This document shows, piece after piece, positions 1 through 12,700 of a DNA stretch of 64,000 bases. Position 1 is the stretch's first letter. Each line of letters opens with the position of its first letter. Both the position numbers and the translations under genes were made by a program. Source of the DNA: Pseudomonas fluorescens. Its GTDB lineage: Bacteria; Pseudomonadota; Gammaproteobacteria; Pseudomonadales; Pseudomonadaceae. The stretch lies in the NCBI RefSeq assembly GCF_001307275.1, contig NZ_CP012831.1, positions 3,340,501 through 3,404,500 on the forward strand. The letters run 5' to 3'. The notes below the pieces were generated by a model that was given only the letters and a program-made list of their open reading frames with translations, was not told the DNA's origin and made no database searches.

Positions 1-119
1 TTTTGCGTTATTTAGCCCGGTTTTCTCGGATTTTCTTCACTTTTATTGCGATGAACGAGTGACCTCTCCGTCAGGTTGGTTCAAACTAGAGCCTTCAAAG
101 CTTGTGGAGATGTAGGGCG

Positions 120-584
120 ATGCAAGGTCACCCAGATGTAATCGATTACCTCAACACGTTGCTGACAGGCGAACTGGCAGCCCGTGATCAATATTTCATC
201 CACTCGCGGATGTACGAGGACTGGGGTTTCACCGAGCTCTACGAACGTATCAACCATGAGATGGAAGAAGAAGCCCAGCACGCCGATGCATTGATGCGCC
301 GGATCCTGATGCTCGAAGGCACGCCGCGGATGCGTCCGGATGACTTGGATGTCGGGACCACCGTGCCCGATATGTTGGCCGCTGACCTGCGCCTGGAATA
401 CAAAGTCCGCGCCGCGCTGTGCAAAGGCATCGAGCTCTGCGAGCAGCACAACGACTATGTGACCCGCGAGATCCTGCGTATCCAGCTTAACGACACCGAA
501 GAAGACCACACCTACTGGCTGGAGAAGCAGTTGGGTCTGATCAAGTTGATTGGCCTGGAAAACTACCTGCAATCACAGTTCTGA
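120..584 (+). CDS. bfr: Bacterioferritin-family ferritin (FtnA-type, no haem ligand)
   Basis: Iron-storage ferritin of 154 residues that oxidises Fe(II) at a diiron centre and stores it in a 24-mer cytoplasmic shell. The whole length reads as the four-helix ferritin fold, starting [12 protein letters not shown] and ending ENYLQSQF. Ferroxidase-type carboxylates and histidines are visible (E18, E51, H54). In E. coli Bfr the haem ligand is Met52; here residue 52 is Ala, as in the P. aeruginosa protein once called BfrA and now FtnA, so inter-subunit haem is not expected. ATG at 120 is preferred over an upstream TTG at 102 because it gives the family N-terminus, with purine-rich sequence just ahead of it. 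It is convergent with uvrA, and a shared terminator lies between them, the same arrangement as in P. aeruginosa. Confidence 0.93.
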   Translation: MQGHPDVIDYLNTLLTGELAARDQYFIHSRMYEDWGFTELYERINHEMEEEAQHADALMRRILMLEGTPRMRPDDLDVGTTVPDMLAADLRLEYKVRAALCKGIELCEQHNDYVTREILRIQLNDTEEDHTYWLEKQLGLIKLIGLENYLQSQF

Positions 585-590
585 TCGCGT

Positions 591-677
591 GTGGAGCGAG
601 CTTGCTCGCGATTGCGGTTAAATCGTCGCATAAATGCAAACTGACACCGCGCTATCGCGAGCAAGCTCGCTCCCACA
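591..677. repeat. REP pair (GAGCGAGCTTGCTCGCGA type), inverted
   Basis: Two head-to-head copies of the commonest Pseudomonas REP core in this window: GGAGCGAGCTTGCTCGCGA on the left, its complement on the right ending CTCGCTCCCACA, about 40 bases apart. It sits between bfr and the terminator. Confidence 0.85.
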
Positions 678-687
678 GAAGAAAAGC

Positions 688-726
688 AAAAAGCCCCTGC
701 CATCGAAGAGATGACAGGGGCTTTTT
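688..726. terminator. Bidirectional Rho-independent terminator between bfr and uvrA
   Basis: Arms AAAAAGCCCCTG and CAGGGGCTTTTT form a 12-bp stem. The A tract on one side and T tract on the other let it serve both bfr (plus) and uvrA (minus). Confidence 0.85.
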
Positions 727-741
727 CGTGCCCGGGTGAAA

Positions 742-3576
<2,835 letters not shown>

Positions 3577-3755
3577 AGTGGCCTCGCTCGGCGGGCGTCG
3601 AAAACGTAGGAGTATACGGGCAAATACTGGATGGATGCACACTATTGAAGGCGCGATTGCAGCCATACATGAAGACTGCGCGGCAAACGGTCGCCATATA
3701 CCCTCTCAATCGATGGGACTGGTAGAATCGCCGCCGGTTCACATGAGGTTTTTCC

Positions 3756-5153
3756 ATGCAAGATCCCCACAGCGAACGCATGAGTCGTGGCGAGACACGC
3801 GCAGCAAGCGGTCTGGCCCTGGTGTTCGCCTTCCGTATGCTGGGCATGTTCATGGTGTTGCCGGTGCTGGCGACCTATGGCATGGACCTGGCAGGCGCCA
3901 CCCCGGCCCTCATCGGCCTGGCGATTGGCGCTTATGGCCTGACCCAGGCGATCTTCCAGATCCCGTTCGGGATCATTTCCGACCGAATCGGCCGGCGTCC
4001 GGTTATCTACCTGGGGCTGATCGTCTTCGCCCTCGGCAGCGTGCTGGCGGCCAATGCCGACTCGATCTGGGGCGTGATCGCCGGACGCATCCTGCAGGGG
4101 GCCGGGGCCATTTCCGCGGCCGTCATGGCGCTGCTGTCGGACCTGACCCGCGAACAGCATCGGACCAAGGCCATGGCCATGATCGGCATGACCATCGGTC
4201 TGTCGTTCGCCGTGGCCATGGTGGTCGGTCCCTTGCTGACCCGGGCCTTTGGTTTGTCGGGCCTGTTCCTGGCGACCGGTGCCATGGCACTGGTGGGGAT
4301 CCTGATCGTGGCGTTCATGGTGCCGCGCGCCACCGGGCCGTTGCAGCACCGGGAATCCGGGGTGGCGCGCCAGGCATTGATCCCGACGCTCAAGCACCCG
4401 GACCTGCTGCGCCTGGACCTGGGTATTTTCGTGCTCCACGCCATGCTGATGTCCAGCTTCGTGGCCTTGCCGCTGGCCCTGGTCGAGAAGGCCGGCCTGC
4501 CCAAGGAACAGCACTGGTGGGTTTACCTGACCGCGTTGCTGATATCGTTCTTCGCCATGATCCCGTTCATCATCTATGGCGAGAAACGACGCAAAATGAA
4601 ACGAGTTTTGCTCGGCGCCGTCGTGACGCTGATGCTCACTGAGCTATTCTTCTGGCAGTTCGGCGATAGCTTGCGGGCCCTGGTGATCGGCACGGTGGTG
4701 TTCTTCACCGCGTTCAATCTGCTGGAAGCCTCGCTGCCGTCGCTGATCAGCAAGGTTTCGCCGGCGGGCGGCAAGGGCACGGCGATGGGGGTCTACTCCA
4801 CCAGCCAGTTCCTGGGCTCGGCGTTGGGCGGGATCCTCGGCGGCTGGCTGTTCCAGCATGGCGGTTTGTCGGTTGTGTTCCTGGGATGCGCCGCGCTGGC
4901 TGCACTTTGGTTAGCCTTTGCTGTTACCATGCGCGAACCTCCCTATGTGACGAGCCTGCGCTTGCCCTTATCGCCCGAGGCGATTCGTGAGGCTGGCCTG
5001 ACCGAGCGTCTGAAGGCCGTCGTTGGAGTAACCGATGCAGTGGTGGTCGCCGACGAGGCGGCCGTGTATATCAAACTCGACACCGAATTATTGGATCGCG
5101 CGACGCTCGAGCGCCTGGTGAACAACCCGGCCCCGACCACGTGCGAAGCCTAG
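3756..5153 (+). CDS. MFS transporter, YajR-like with C-terminal ferredoxin-like domain
   Basis: Twelve-helix major facilitator superfamily permease of 465 residues, substrate unknown. The cytoplasmic loop motif A is visible as [13 protein letters not shown] near residues 70-82. After the last helix there is a soluble tail of about 65 residues (from [14 protein letters not shown] to the end) with a beta-alpha-beta pattern, matching the YAM domain of E. coli YajR. The GAGG ahead of ATG 3756 is a good ribosome site. It is divergent from uvrA with a 179-bp gap and is followed by ssb after 9 bp, so the two are probably co-transcribed. The same neighbour order is found in P. aeruginosa (PA4232-PA4234). 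Confidence 0.9.
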   Translation: MQDPHSERMSRGETRAASGLALVFAFRMLGMFMVLPVLATYGMDLAGATPALIGLAIGAYGLTQAIFQIPFGIISDRIGRRPVIYLGLIVFALGSVLAANADSIWGVIAGRILQGAGAISAAVMALLSDLTREQHRTKAMAMIGMTIGLSFAVAMVVGPLLTRAFGLSGLFLATGAMALVGILIVAFMVPRATGPLQHRESGVARQALIPTLKHPDLLRLDLGIFVLHAMLMSSFVALPLALVEKAGLPKEQHWWVYLTALLISFFAMIPFIIYGEKRRKMKRVLLGAVVTLMLTELFFWQFGDSLRALVIGTVVFFTAFNLLEASLPSLISKVSPAGGKGTAMGVYSTSQFLGSALGGILGGWLFQHGGLSVVFLGCAALAALWLAFAVTMREPPYVTSLRLPLSPEAIREAGLTERLKAVVGVTDAVVVADEAAVYIKLDTELLDRATLERLVNNPAPTTCEA

Positions 5154-5162
5154 GAGAACGTT

Positions 5163-5684
5163 ATGGCCCGTGGGGTTAACAAAGTCATATTGGTCGGTAC
5201 TTGCGGCCAGGATCCCGAAGTTCGCTACCTGCCGAACGGCAACGCCGTGACCAACCTGAGTCTGGCGACCAGCGAACAGTGGACCGACAAGCAGACCGGC
5301 CAGAAGGTCGAGAAGACCGAATGGCACCGCGTGTCGATGTTCGGCAAGGTGGCCGAGATTGCCGGCGAATACCTGCGCAAGGGTTCGCAGGTGTACATCG
5401 AAGGCAAGCTGCAGACCCGCGAGTGGGAAAAAGACGGCATCAAGCGCTACACCACCGAAATCGTGGTCGACATGCAAGGCACCATGCAATTGCTGGGTGG
5501 CCGTCCACAGGGCGACCAGCAACAAGGTGGCAACAACTACCAGCAGTCGGCTCCGGCCCCGCGTCAGCAGGCGCCTCGTCCACAGTCGGCACCACAGCCA
5601 CAACGTGAGCGTCCGGCCCCACAACAGGCCGCGCCGCAACCGGCTCCGGATTTCGACAGCTTCGATGACGATATCCCGTTCTGA
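5163..5684 (+). CDS. ssb: Single-stranded DNA-binding protein
   Basis: Homotetrameric ssDNA-binding protein needed for replication, recombination and repair. 173 residues: an N-terminal OB fold of about 110 residues ([20 protein letters not shown] onward, with the [10 protein letters not shown] strand), a Gln/Pro/Ala-rich disordered linker, and the conserved acidic tip DDDIPF that recruits partner proteins. The ribosome site GGAG overlaps the stop of the MFS gene. Confidence 0.97.
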   Translation: MARGVNKVILVGTCGQDPEVRYLPNGNAVTNLSLATSEQWTDKQTGQKVEKTEWHRVSMFGKVAEIAGEYLRKGSQVYIEGKLQTREWEKDGIKRYTTEIVVDMQGTMQLLGGRPQGDQQQGGNNYQQSAPAPRQQAPRPQSAPQPQRERPAPQQAAPQPAPDFDSFDDDIPF

Positions 5685-5718
5685 TCCTCGCCTGAGCGGA
5701 TTACGCAGGTAGGTCACG

Positions 5719-5751
5719 AAAGCCCCAAGCGCTCAGCACTTGGGGCTTTTT
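5719..5751 (+). terminator. Rho-independent terminator after ssb
   Basis: Stem AAAGCCCCAAG / CTTGGGGCTTT with loop CGCTCAGCA, followed by T residues. Because of its symmetry it may also serve the convergent gene at 5809-6429. Confidence 0.85.
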
Positions 5752-5808
5752 ATTTGTCTGGCGCAAACCGATTCGTGAATTTGGGGACACGGGCAAGCCC
5801 GGTCTTGC

Positions 5809-6429
5809 TCACAGATCCAGGTCCAATACCTCCTGCATCCTCTCGCCAATCGACTGACTCAACCACGCGGCATGAAACGCCATGTCCTGATCCGTCAGAT
5901 CAACCCCTACCCGAAGTGCGATGGCTTTGCCATCGCCTCCGGCGAAGCCCACCACAAAGTGACAGATGTTGGCGGAAGCGGTCGTTTTGTAAGGCTTGAT
6001 GTAATGGATGTCGCTGTACGGCACGCATTCGTCGGTGGTTTGCCGGGCAGGGCGGCGTTGGGTGAAGGTGAGGCGTTGCTGGCGTTCGTCAAAGCAGAAG
6101 CCGAGCACCTTAGGTTCGGATGCCAGCCAGTTGAGCACGCAGACGGCCGCGAATGCGCTGATTAACATGAGCGCTATGAACAGAGGGTCCTCGATCACTC
6201 TTGTGTGGATGGGCGACAGGTTTTGTCCGACATGAAACAGCTTCGTCGATAGCACTGCCAGCCCGTAGACCGGCAAGGCCAGCAGTATCACCACGGCATA
6301 CACCATCGTGCCCAGGTATCCCGGCCTCGATATCTCGCTTGAGCAATCCCACGTGGGCGGGTGCGGTGGCGCTGATGTAGCGGTCGGGAACGGGGATTCG
6401 ACCAGGCGCGGCGGGCGTTTGCGTTTCAT
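5809..6429 (-). CDS. Uncharacterised two-helix membrane protein
   Basis: I do not recognise the family. From ATG 6429 it gives 206 residues: a basic Pro-rich N-terminus (MKRKRPPRLV), a hydrophobic segment around MVYAVVILLALPVYGLAVL, a second around FIALMLISAFAAVCVLNWLA, then a soluble C-terminal domain of about 110 residues with alternating strands and a final helix. This layout (two helices plus a PH-like cytosolic domain) is common among small bacterial envelope proteins, but I cannot name a role. The frame is open to a TTG at 6480; neither start has a strong ribosome site. It is convergent with ssb. Confidence 0.6.
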   Translation of the reverse strand: MKRKRPPRLVESPFPTATSAPPHPPTWDCSSEISRPGYLGTMVYAVVILLALPVYGLAVLSTKLFHVGQNLSPIHTRVIEDPLFIALMLISAFAAVCVLNWLASEPKVLGFCFDERQQRLTFTQRRPARQTTDECVPYSDIHYIKPYKTTASANICHFVVGFAGGDGKAIALRVGVDLTDQDMAFHAAWLSQSIGERMQEVLDLDL

Positions 6430-6575
6430 ACGGCTGGCTCTTGGGAAAAATGCCCGGCCATTCTTATCGTTATTCTTCAAGTACGCCTAGTAAAAAACGG
6501 TTCGCCCGAGGTTGGGTTCTTCCTGGCCCCCGCCAATCCAGGTTTTATCTGTCTGACTTGCCGTGCTATCACCCC

Positions 6576-7430
6576 TCACGGCCGATAGTCCGCCGGTAAT
6601 TCATGCCGCGTCGGCGCTTTTTCTTCGTGATAGTGCGGTTTGCCCTGGGGAGAGCTCATCAAGGTCGAATTGGCCAGGATTGTCTCCGTCAGCAAACAGT
6701 CTTCACCTTCCCCGAACCAGCAGGCCAGCGCCGAGTTTCGATTGCCGTGCAGGTCCACGACGGATGGCCAGTTTTCGACGCCATGGGCGTCACTGGGGGC
6801 GATGTCGGGGTAGTGCTTGGGCGGCAGGACCAGCGCATCGCCGGGCCGCAGCTATAGGTCGGCCAAATGGATTTCCCTTGACGCAGGCCGCCAGCGGGCG
6901 ACGCTGATCACCAGCGGCAGGCGGCCATAACGGGAAAAGAACGCGTGGGGGAAGTTGTGGTATTCGAGGTCGGTCGGGTTGTAGGTCAGCAGCTCGCGCT
7001 GGCGCGCCGGGCCCAGGTAGGGCGACTGGTGGCCGGCCCATTTCCCGTAGGTGTATTGGCCCAGGATCAGTTGGTCGTATTCGAAACGCAGGCATTCGCC
7101 GTTGCCGAGCAGGGTCATGCCAAAGGCCTGCGCCGTTTCCTTGGTTGCCCAGATCGGTGCGTAGTGCACTTCGCTGGCGTGGAAGTCGAACGTCTTGATC
7201 CAGTAGGAACCGCTGTTCGTTGCAACCTCACGGTCCCGCCAACTGATGCCCGAGTAGCGAGTGCCCAGGGACAGGGCCGGGTTCTCGGGGCTGAGCTGGA
7301 TCGGGTGGCCGCGCTCCTGGACACTCGGTCGTGCCAGGCCATGGTCGTTGAACAGGTAGGGAAACCGGCGGGGATCGAGGGCGGTTTCCACGCCATCGCC
7401 GATAAAGGGAACACTGTTGAAGACTTGCAT
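6576..7430 (-). pseudogene. Uncharacterised gene interrupted by an in-frame TAG
   Basis: Reading the minus strand from ATG 7430 gives a continuous, protein-like sequence of about 190 residues (MQVFNSVPFIGDGVETALDP...) that stops at TAG 6854-6852. The same frame continues without another stop for 91 more codons, resuming with LRPGDALVLPPKHYPDIAP and ending at 6576. Composition and codon use look alike on both sides, so this reads as one gene of about 284 codons with a nonsense mutation; read-through or a sequencing error are alternatives. The family is unknown to me. The start lacks a clear Shine-Dalgarno; a GTG at 7448 is the other option. It lies downstream of the MACPF gene on the same strand, separated by a REP pair. 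Confidence 0.6.
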
Positions 7431-7490
7431 CGTATGGGGACCACGCACGCAAGAAGGCTAGAGAAAAGGGCGCTCAATCGCCCGATGAAC

Positions 7491-7582
7491 CTGTGGGAGC
7501 GAGCTTGCTCGCGATGGCGGCGGCACATTCAACATTGAAGCAAGCTGAAGCAGCGCTATCGCGAGCAAGCTCGCTCCCACAG
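7491..7582. repeat. REP pair, inverted
   Basis: CTGTGGGAGCGAGCTTGCTC on the left and its complement ending CTCGCTCCCACAG on the right. It separates the MACPF gene from the interrupted gene downstream. Confidence 0.85.
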
Positions 7583-7601
7583 GGGATGTCACTATCGGGT
7601 G

Positions 7602-9527
7602 TCAACTGTACGGACGATGCTGCTCACGCAACCAGTCCATGCCGTGAGGTTGGCGCCACGGCCGGACGGCGGCGCGCTTTTCAACCTGGGTCAGGCACAG
7701 GGCGTCCATCCAGTAGTAGACCATCAACAGGTGAAATACCTCATCGCCGCGTCGGTCCCAGATGACGTCGTCCTGCTGGCGACCCGGTTCGATGGGCTTG
7801 AGCCGGCAGTCGCCCTGGTCGTGCATGCCCTGCAGGCAGGTTCCCGTCTCGTAGTTGATCAGCAGCACCGGGTGGTTGATTTCCGGATAAGGTTTTTCCA
7901 GCTCGGGCATGTACCAGTATTGCCCTGGATTGTGCCTGTCCGGCGTCTGCATGGCGATACGGGTCCGGTTTTGCGGATCGACCGCCAGGGCCGGTTTGGC
8001 GTCGGTATTGTTGCGCACGATGTACAGCGCGGTGCGAGGGTCTTCCTCGGTCGTTGCGGTTTTTACCAACTTGACCTTGCCGAACGAGTCGTGGGAAAAC
8101 CGAGCCTTGACCTTCACCGTTGGGTTGAGGTCCTTGCCTGCCTGGCCAAAACCGGCAATGAGTCCATCGACACCGGGTGCCTCGAAGTCATTTCCCGCCA
8201 GCACATAGGTCAGGCCGGACAACGGGTTGGGCTGCATGTGCTTGGTCAGCGTGTCCCAGCGCATCAGCGACACTTCGCTGGCGCCGTTGGACAGCAGGGC
8301 CTCACGCATGGCATACGTCGGGTAGTAGCGCGCGTCGCGCGGCCAGCGCTCAGTGGCCATCAGCAATTTTTGCCCGTTTTTTTGTCTCAGCAGCAGGGCC
8401 AGCGCATCCCAGAACTGTTCAAATTCCGTGGTCGATGCATTCGCAGCGGGTGGGTAGTGGAAGCTTTCGCTGGTTTCCTTGCTTTTGTTGTCGACGAACA
8501 CCATTCGCAAGGCAGGGCGGGTTGCTTCGGCCTTGGAGGTGGCTTGCCGCCCGGAGCGGCCGAGGACAACCACCGAGTCTTGCCAAGTGGCTTCGATTTC
8601 CGCCTTGTAGCTGGTGTACCACTGGTAGGCCTGCTCCAGTGCCGTACGGGTCTCGCCTTCCTTGACGAAGCGATAGACCGGCGCGATTGCCAACTCCACG
8701 ACGGTCGGGTCGTCGGGCAGCGATTCGCGCCATTTGCCGAACTCCGCATTGCAATTGTTCGGGTCCACTGAGTTGAAAGCGATGGCGTGCGTGCCACCCC
8801 GGGTGGTCAGGTTGGCGTTGCGATGGGCGATGTTTTTCTTGACCGTTTCCGAGACCGAGGTGGTCGCGCTGCCGCTGACAAAGGTGCCGTATTCGGCTTT
8901 GACCATGGCATCGAGGGTGTTGGTCTTGCTGAGGAAACTCTTGAGTGCGGTCATCGCATAGTTCAGCGAACCACCGACAGTCACTTCGCTGACGATATCG
9001 GCACCGAAGTCGACTAGGAAATTGAAGAATGGCGCCGGATTGCTCGAGTCGAAGGCCTTGGGCAACTCATCGATGCGCTTCTTGAACGCTTCCGTGGCAT
9101 TGGCGGGGCTGACCTCGAGGGTCAGTTTCCATAACCGCACCGTGTGACTGTAGAGCGCGGCTTCACGCTCTTCGAGCGTCTTGATGTCGCTGCCGAAGGT
9201 GGCTTTGAAACCGGCGGAAAAGGCGCCGTATTTGCCGGAGGCTTCGACACTCGTCTGGGTATGTCTTTCGAATTCGTCGCGGGAGGCAAACGTCTCGGTG
9301 GAGAAGTTGTCGTTGGCCACGACCGTGGACATGGTGACGTTTTTCCCCACGTTGTAAGACGTTTTCCGGTACGGCACCGCACGTTTGCCCGACTCGGTAT
9401 CGCCGACCTTCAGGCACTCCTTGCTGTCGCCGGCCCAATCGAGCCGGTTCAGTCCGCGCCCCAGTAATTGCGAGCCGCCGATATCCCGCACGTCATCGCC
9501 TGCGTTGCCCTTCAGTCCATCGCTCAT
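7602..9527 (-). CDS. MACPF-fold (perforin-like) pore-forming protein
   Basis: 641 residues. The N-terminal half carries the marks of the membrane attack complex/perforin family: LLGRGLNRLD near 21-30, the central motif FFNFLVDFGADIVSEVTVGG (167-186), and the later GG...W..SL...P.V...APVY..V pattern at about 244-288. The family core is usually [YW]G[TS]H; here it is FGAD, so it is a divergent member. The C-terminal region (about 490-600) has repeated strands such as ALYIVRNN, YWYMP and HPVLLINYETG that could be a beta-trefoil-like targeting domain; this is weak. No signal peptide is seen. Bacterial MACPF proteins include insecticidal and cytolytic toxins. GGGAGAAAGG is an excellent ribosome site for ATG 9527. 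It is divergent from the regulator at 9739, which may control it. Confidence 0.78.
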   Translation of the reverse strand: MSDGLKGNAGDDVRDIGGSQLLGRGLNRLDWAGDSKECLKVGDTESGKRAVPYRKTSYNVGKNVTMSTVVANDNFSTETFASRDEFERHTQTSVEASGKYGAFSAGFKATFGSDIKTLEEREAALYSHTVRLWKLTLEVSPANATEAFKKRIDELPKAFDSSNPAPFFNFLVDFGADIVSEVTVGGSLNYAMTALKSFLSKTNTLDAMVKAEYGTFVSGSATTSVSETVKKNIAHRNANLTTRGGTHAIAFNSVDPNNCNAEFGKWRESLPDDPTVVELAIAPVYRFVKEGETRTALEQAYQWYTSYKAEIEATWQDSVVVLGRSGRQATSKAEATRPALRMVFVDNKSKETSESFHYPPAANASTTEFEQFWDALALLLRQKNGQKLLMATERWPRDARYYPTYAMREALLSNGASEVSLMRWDTLTKHMQPNPLSGLTYVLAGNDFEAPGVDGLIAGFGQAGKDLNPTVKVKARFSHDSFGKVKLVKTATTEEDPRTALYIVRNNTDAKPALAVDPQNRTRIAMQTPDRHNPGQYWYMPELEKPYPEINHPVLLINYETGTCLQGMHDQGDCRLKPIEPGRQQDDVIWDRRGDEVFHLLMVYYWMDALCLTQVEKRAAVRPWRQPHGMDWLREQHRPYS

Positions 9528-9551
9528 CGCCTTTCTCCCATCGCTCAGGTT

Positions 9552-9569
9552 GTATCAACTGGGTGTCAA
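9552..9569 (+). promoter_or_regulatory. Two phased GTRTCAA direct repeats near the MACPF start
   Basis: GTATCAA at 9552 and GTGTCAA at 9563 are exactly 11 bp apart. They lie 25-42 bp upstream of the MACPF start codon and resemble the triple repeat at 9621-9649. Confidence 0.5.
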
Positions 9570-9620
9570 TTGATGGGAGTGAGTATCGGGAGGGCGGTGA
9601 TAGGCGGACAGTCCAGAGCG

Positions 9621-9649
9621 GTGTCAGTCCGGTATCAGTTTGGTATCAG
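9621..9649 (+). promoter_or_regulatory. Three phased GTRTCAG direct repeats
   Basis: GTGTCAG (9621), GTATCAG (9632) and GTATCAG (9643) recur every 11 bp, one helical turn, in the shared upstream region of the MACPF gene and the regulator. This is the expected look of a cooperative activator operator; the protein that binds is not known. Confidence 0.6.
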
Positions 9650-9738
9650 GCAAAATGCCATCTTTTCATTAACCCGGGCGAGGCGCAGGAGTACACTCGA
9701 TCGGCTGCCGTTGTCCCAGGGTTGAAAGGGCTATCGAC

Positions 9739-12700
9739 ATGGACTCCCGACCAAACACCTTTGTTGCCCTGCCCAGGCGTGATGCTTCGATATCCGACGG
9801 CCGTGTCCTGCTGGACGCCGTGTCGTTGAAAGGCCTGCGCAAACAGCATGGCCTGAGCCAGGAAACCCTGGCCGAGGCCTGCCTGAACCGGCATTTGTGC
9901 GTCTCGATCGCCTCCATCAAGCGGGCCGAAACCGGCAAGCCGGTGCTTTACCGCACGGCTCGGCACTTGGCGACGGCCTTCGGGGTCGATGTGAGTGAGC
10001 TGCTGAGCACTCCCGCCTCGGTGGCTTTGGCGCACATCCAACAGACGATGAACGCGGTGCACCAGACGGCCTTTGCGCAACAGGCGCTGAAACAGGTCGA
10101 TGACAGCGTCATCCGCTACGTGCTGGAGCTGTCCTTTCGGATCGATGGGCTGCCCGTGACGACGTTCATGGAAGAAATCGAGCGCCTGGTGCGTCAGTTC
10201 GGTGGCGTTCCACTGGGGATGACGCAGGATGTGGTGATCGCCCAGTTCGGTTCGCCACAGGCCTATCGCAGCGATAGCGAGCGGGGCCTGCTCTGCGCGT
10301 TGGCCCTGAGTCGGGAGCAATTCGTCACGTCCGGGCATGCCCTGTTACTGCGGCTTGTGCGCCTGAGTGCCGACACCATGGAGCCTGCGGTCGAGCCTGT
10401 CTTGCTCGCGCAAAAGCCGCTGCTGGAGCGTCATGGGCACGCGCCGGTGTATGTTGCGCAAAACCTGCTGGAACAGCTCGCTGCACGGTTTGAGTTTTCG
10501 TCCGGCGACGATGAGTTCCAGGCCTATCGCAAATGCCTGCGCCCGCGCAGCCTCGACGAAAACGCGCCGCGCCCGTTGGTGGGGCGGGCCATCGAGCTCT
10601 TGCAGTTCAAGGCGGTGATCGAGGCCACCCAGGAATGCCAGGACGGGCACATCGTCTATGTGCGCGGCATGGCGGGTATTGGCAAGACCCGTCTGGTCAG
10701 CGAGTTTTTCGAAATGGCCCGGCAGCGTGGCTTTGCCTGCCATCGCGGCGATGTGCTGGATTTCGGCATGGACAACAGCCTTTGGCCCCTGGGGCAACTG
10801 CTGGCCAGCCTGCTCAACCTGGGGGGCGCGGCGTCCGTCAGCGCCTCGCTGTTGGATGCCGCGTTGTCCCGCCTGAAAGTGGCCGCCGAACATCGCATGT
10901 TCTTGCAAGTGCTGACGGGGGTGTCGTCTGCCGAGCCTCCGGCCCTGTATGCCGCGATGAGCAACCAGGCCCGTACCCAGGGGCTGTTCCAGGCCTTGCT
11001 CGACGTGTTGCTGCGCAGCGCGGTGCAACAGCCTTTGCTGATCTGCGTCGAAGACCTGCACTGGGGCGATGCTACGCTGTTTATGCTGCTGGGCAGGCTG
11101 CTCGATGCCACTGACGAAGCCCCCGTGGTCTGGCTGCTGACGTCCCGTCCCGAAGGCGATCCGCTGGAAAGCGAAATCCGTACGCATTCCTCCAGCCCCA
11201 TGAGTCTGCTCGACATCGCGCCGATCCGGGCGCGTGAGGCCACGGTCCTGGCGGAGCAATTCACTGAGGTCGATCCGCGTTACCGGGCCGAATGTGTCGC
11301 CCGTGCCCAGGGCAACCCGCTGTACCTGACGCAACTGCTGTCGAGCCAGCAAGGGGTTTTCCCTGACAGCCTTAGGCATCTGGTCCAGACCCGCTTTGAC
11401 AAATTGGCCCCCGAGCAACGTCGCGCCCTGCATTACGCCGCGGTGCTGGGCAATCGCTTCGAGCTGACGCTGTGGCGCGAAGCACTGGGGCAGCCCGCTT
11501 ATCTGCCGACCGCGGACATGCGCCAGGGGCTGTTGCGGGAGGTCGAGCCAGGCAGCTATCTGTTTGTCCACGACCTGGTCATGCACTGCCTCTACGATTC
11601 AATGCCCACGTTGCTGCGCGAGCAGTTGCACGGTGAGGTGGCGAATCTCTATCGCGCGCGCGACCGGGTGCTTTATGCCCAGCATTTGCTGCGGGCCAAC
11701 GATCCGGCGGCGTTCGACGCGCTGTTGGTGGCGATGGGCGAAAAACGACTGGCCTGCCAGTACGACAGTGTCCTTGCGCTGGCCCGGCAATGCTCGGCGT
11801 TTGCCGAACGTGCGCAGGGCAATTTCCCCTTCGCGTTGCTGTGCGGCCAGGCGTGCTCGGGCCTGGGCCAGACCGTGGAGGCCCGGGCGCATTTCCAGCG
11901 CGCCTTGGCATTGGCCGAGCAGCCGCAGGATCGGATCGAGGCCGCGTTGGGGCTGGCGGCAGTCCTCAATACCCTCGATTGCCTGGACGAGGAGGAGCGC
12001 CTGATCGAGGACATGCTGCCCATCGCCCGGTCCATGCAGGCCCATGCGGCGCTTGCCCGGTTGAATCACCTGCGCGGGAATATCTATTTCCCACGGGGTG
12101 ATTACGCCGAGTGTCGCCGCCTTCACGAAGAGGCTTTGTCTTCTGCTCGCATCGGCCGGGACCTGGAAACCGAGGCCAAGGCCTTGAGTGGCATTGGCGA
12201 CTCCTACTACGCACAAGGGCGCATGCAGACCGCCTACGAGGTCTTCGATCAATGCGTACGCCTGTGCGAGCGCAATGGGTGGACACACGTGGAGGCGGCC
12301 AACCGCAGCGCCCGTGGATCGGCGCAGTTGTACCTGGGTCAGCCAGAGCCCGCCTTGCGTGACGCCATGGAAGCCATCGAATGCAGCGCCCGGCTGGGCA
12401 ATCATCGAGCGCAGGTTTTCTCGCGGCTCACTGCGGCCTGGGTGCTGGTGGCGGGCGGCCAGGATGCCTTGGCGGAACAAGAGCTGAACAGTGCCCTGAC
12501 GTTGGCGCGCAGCCTTGGCGCCAGCCGTTTCGAAGCGATCCTGCTGGAAGGGTTGGCGCGGGTGGCGTTGCGCCAGGGCGAGCGCGGGCTGGCGCAGACC
12601 TTGATCATGGAGGCGGCGAGCCTGGTGGAACGCTTCGAGTTGCAGCGCTACATCGGGCCTTGGGTCTACGGCAGCCTGGCGATGATCAGCGATGACGGAC

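Noticed and set aside
3577..3755. LexA (SOS) box upstream of uvrA
   Set aside because: No CTGT-N8-ACAG-like palindrome was found between uvrA and the MFS gene.
6790..7095. 101-codon open frame overlapping the interrupted gene
   Set aside because: Out-of-frame reading of the same DNA; the frame broken by TAG is the protein-like one.
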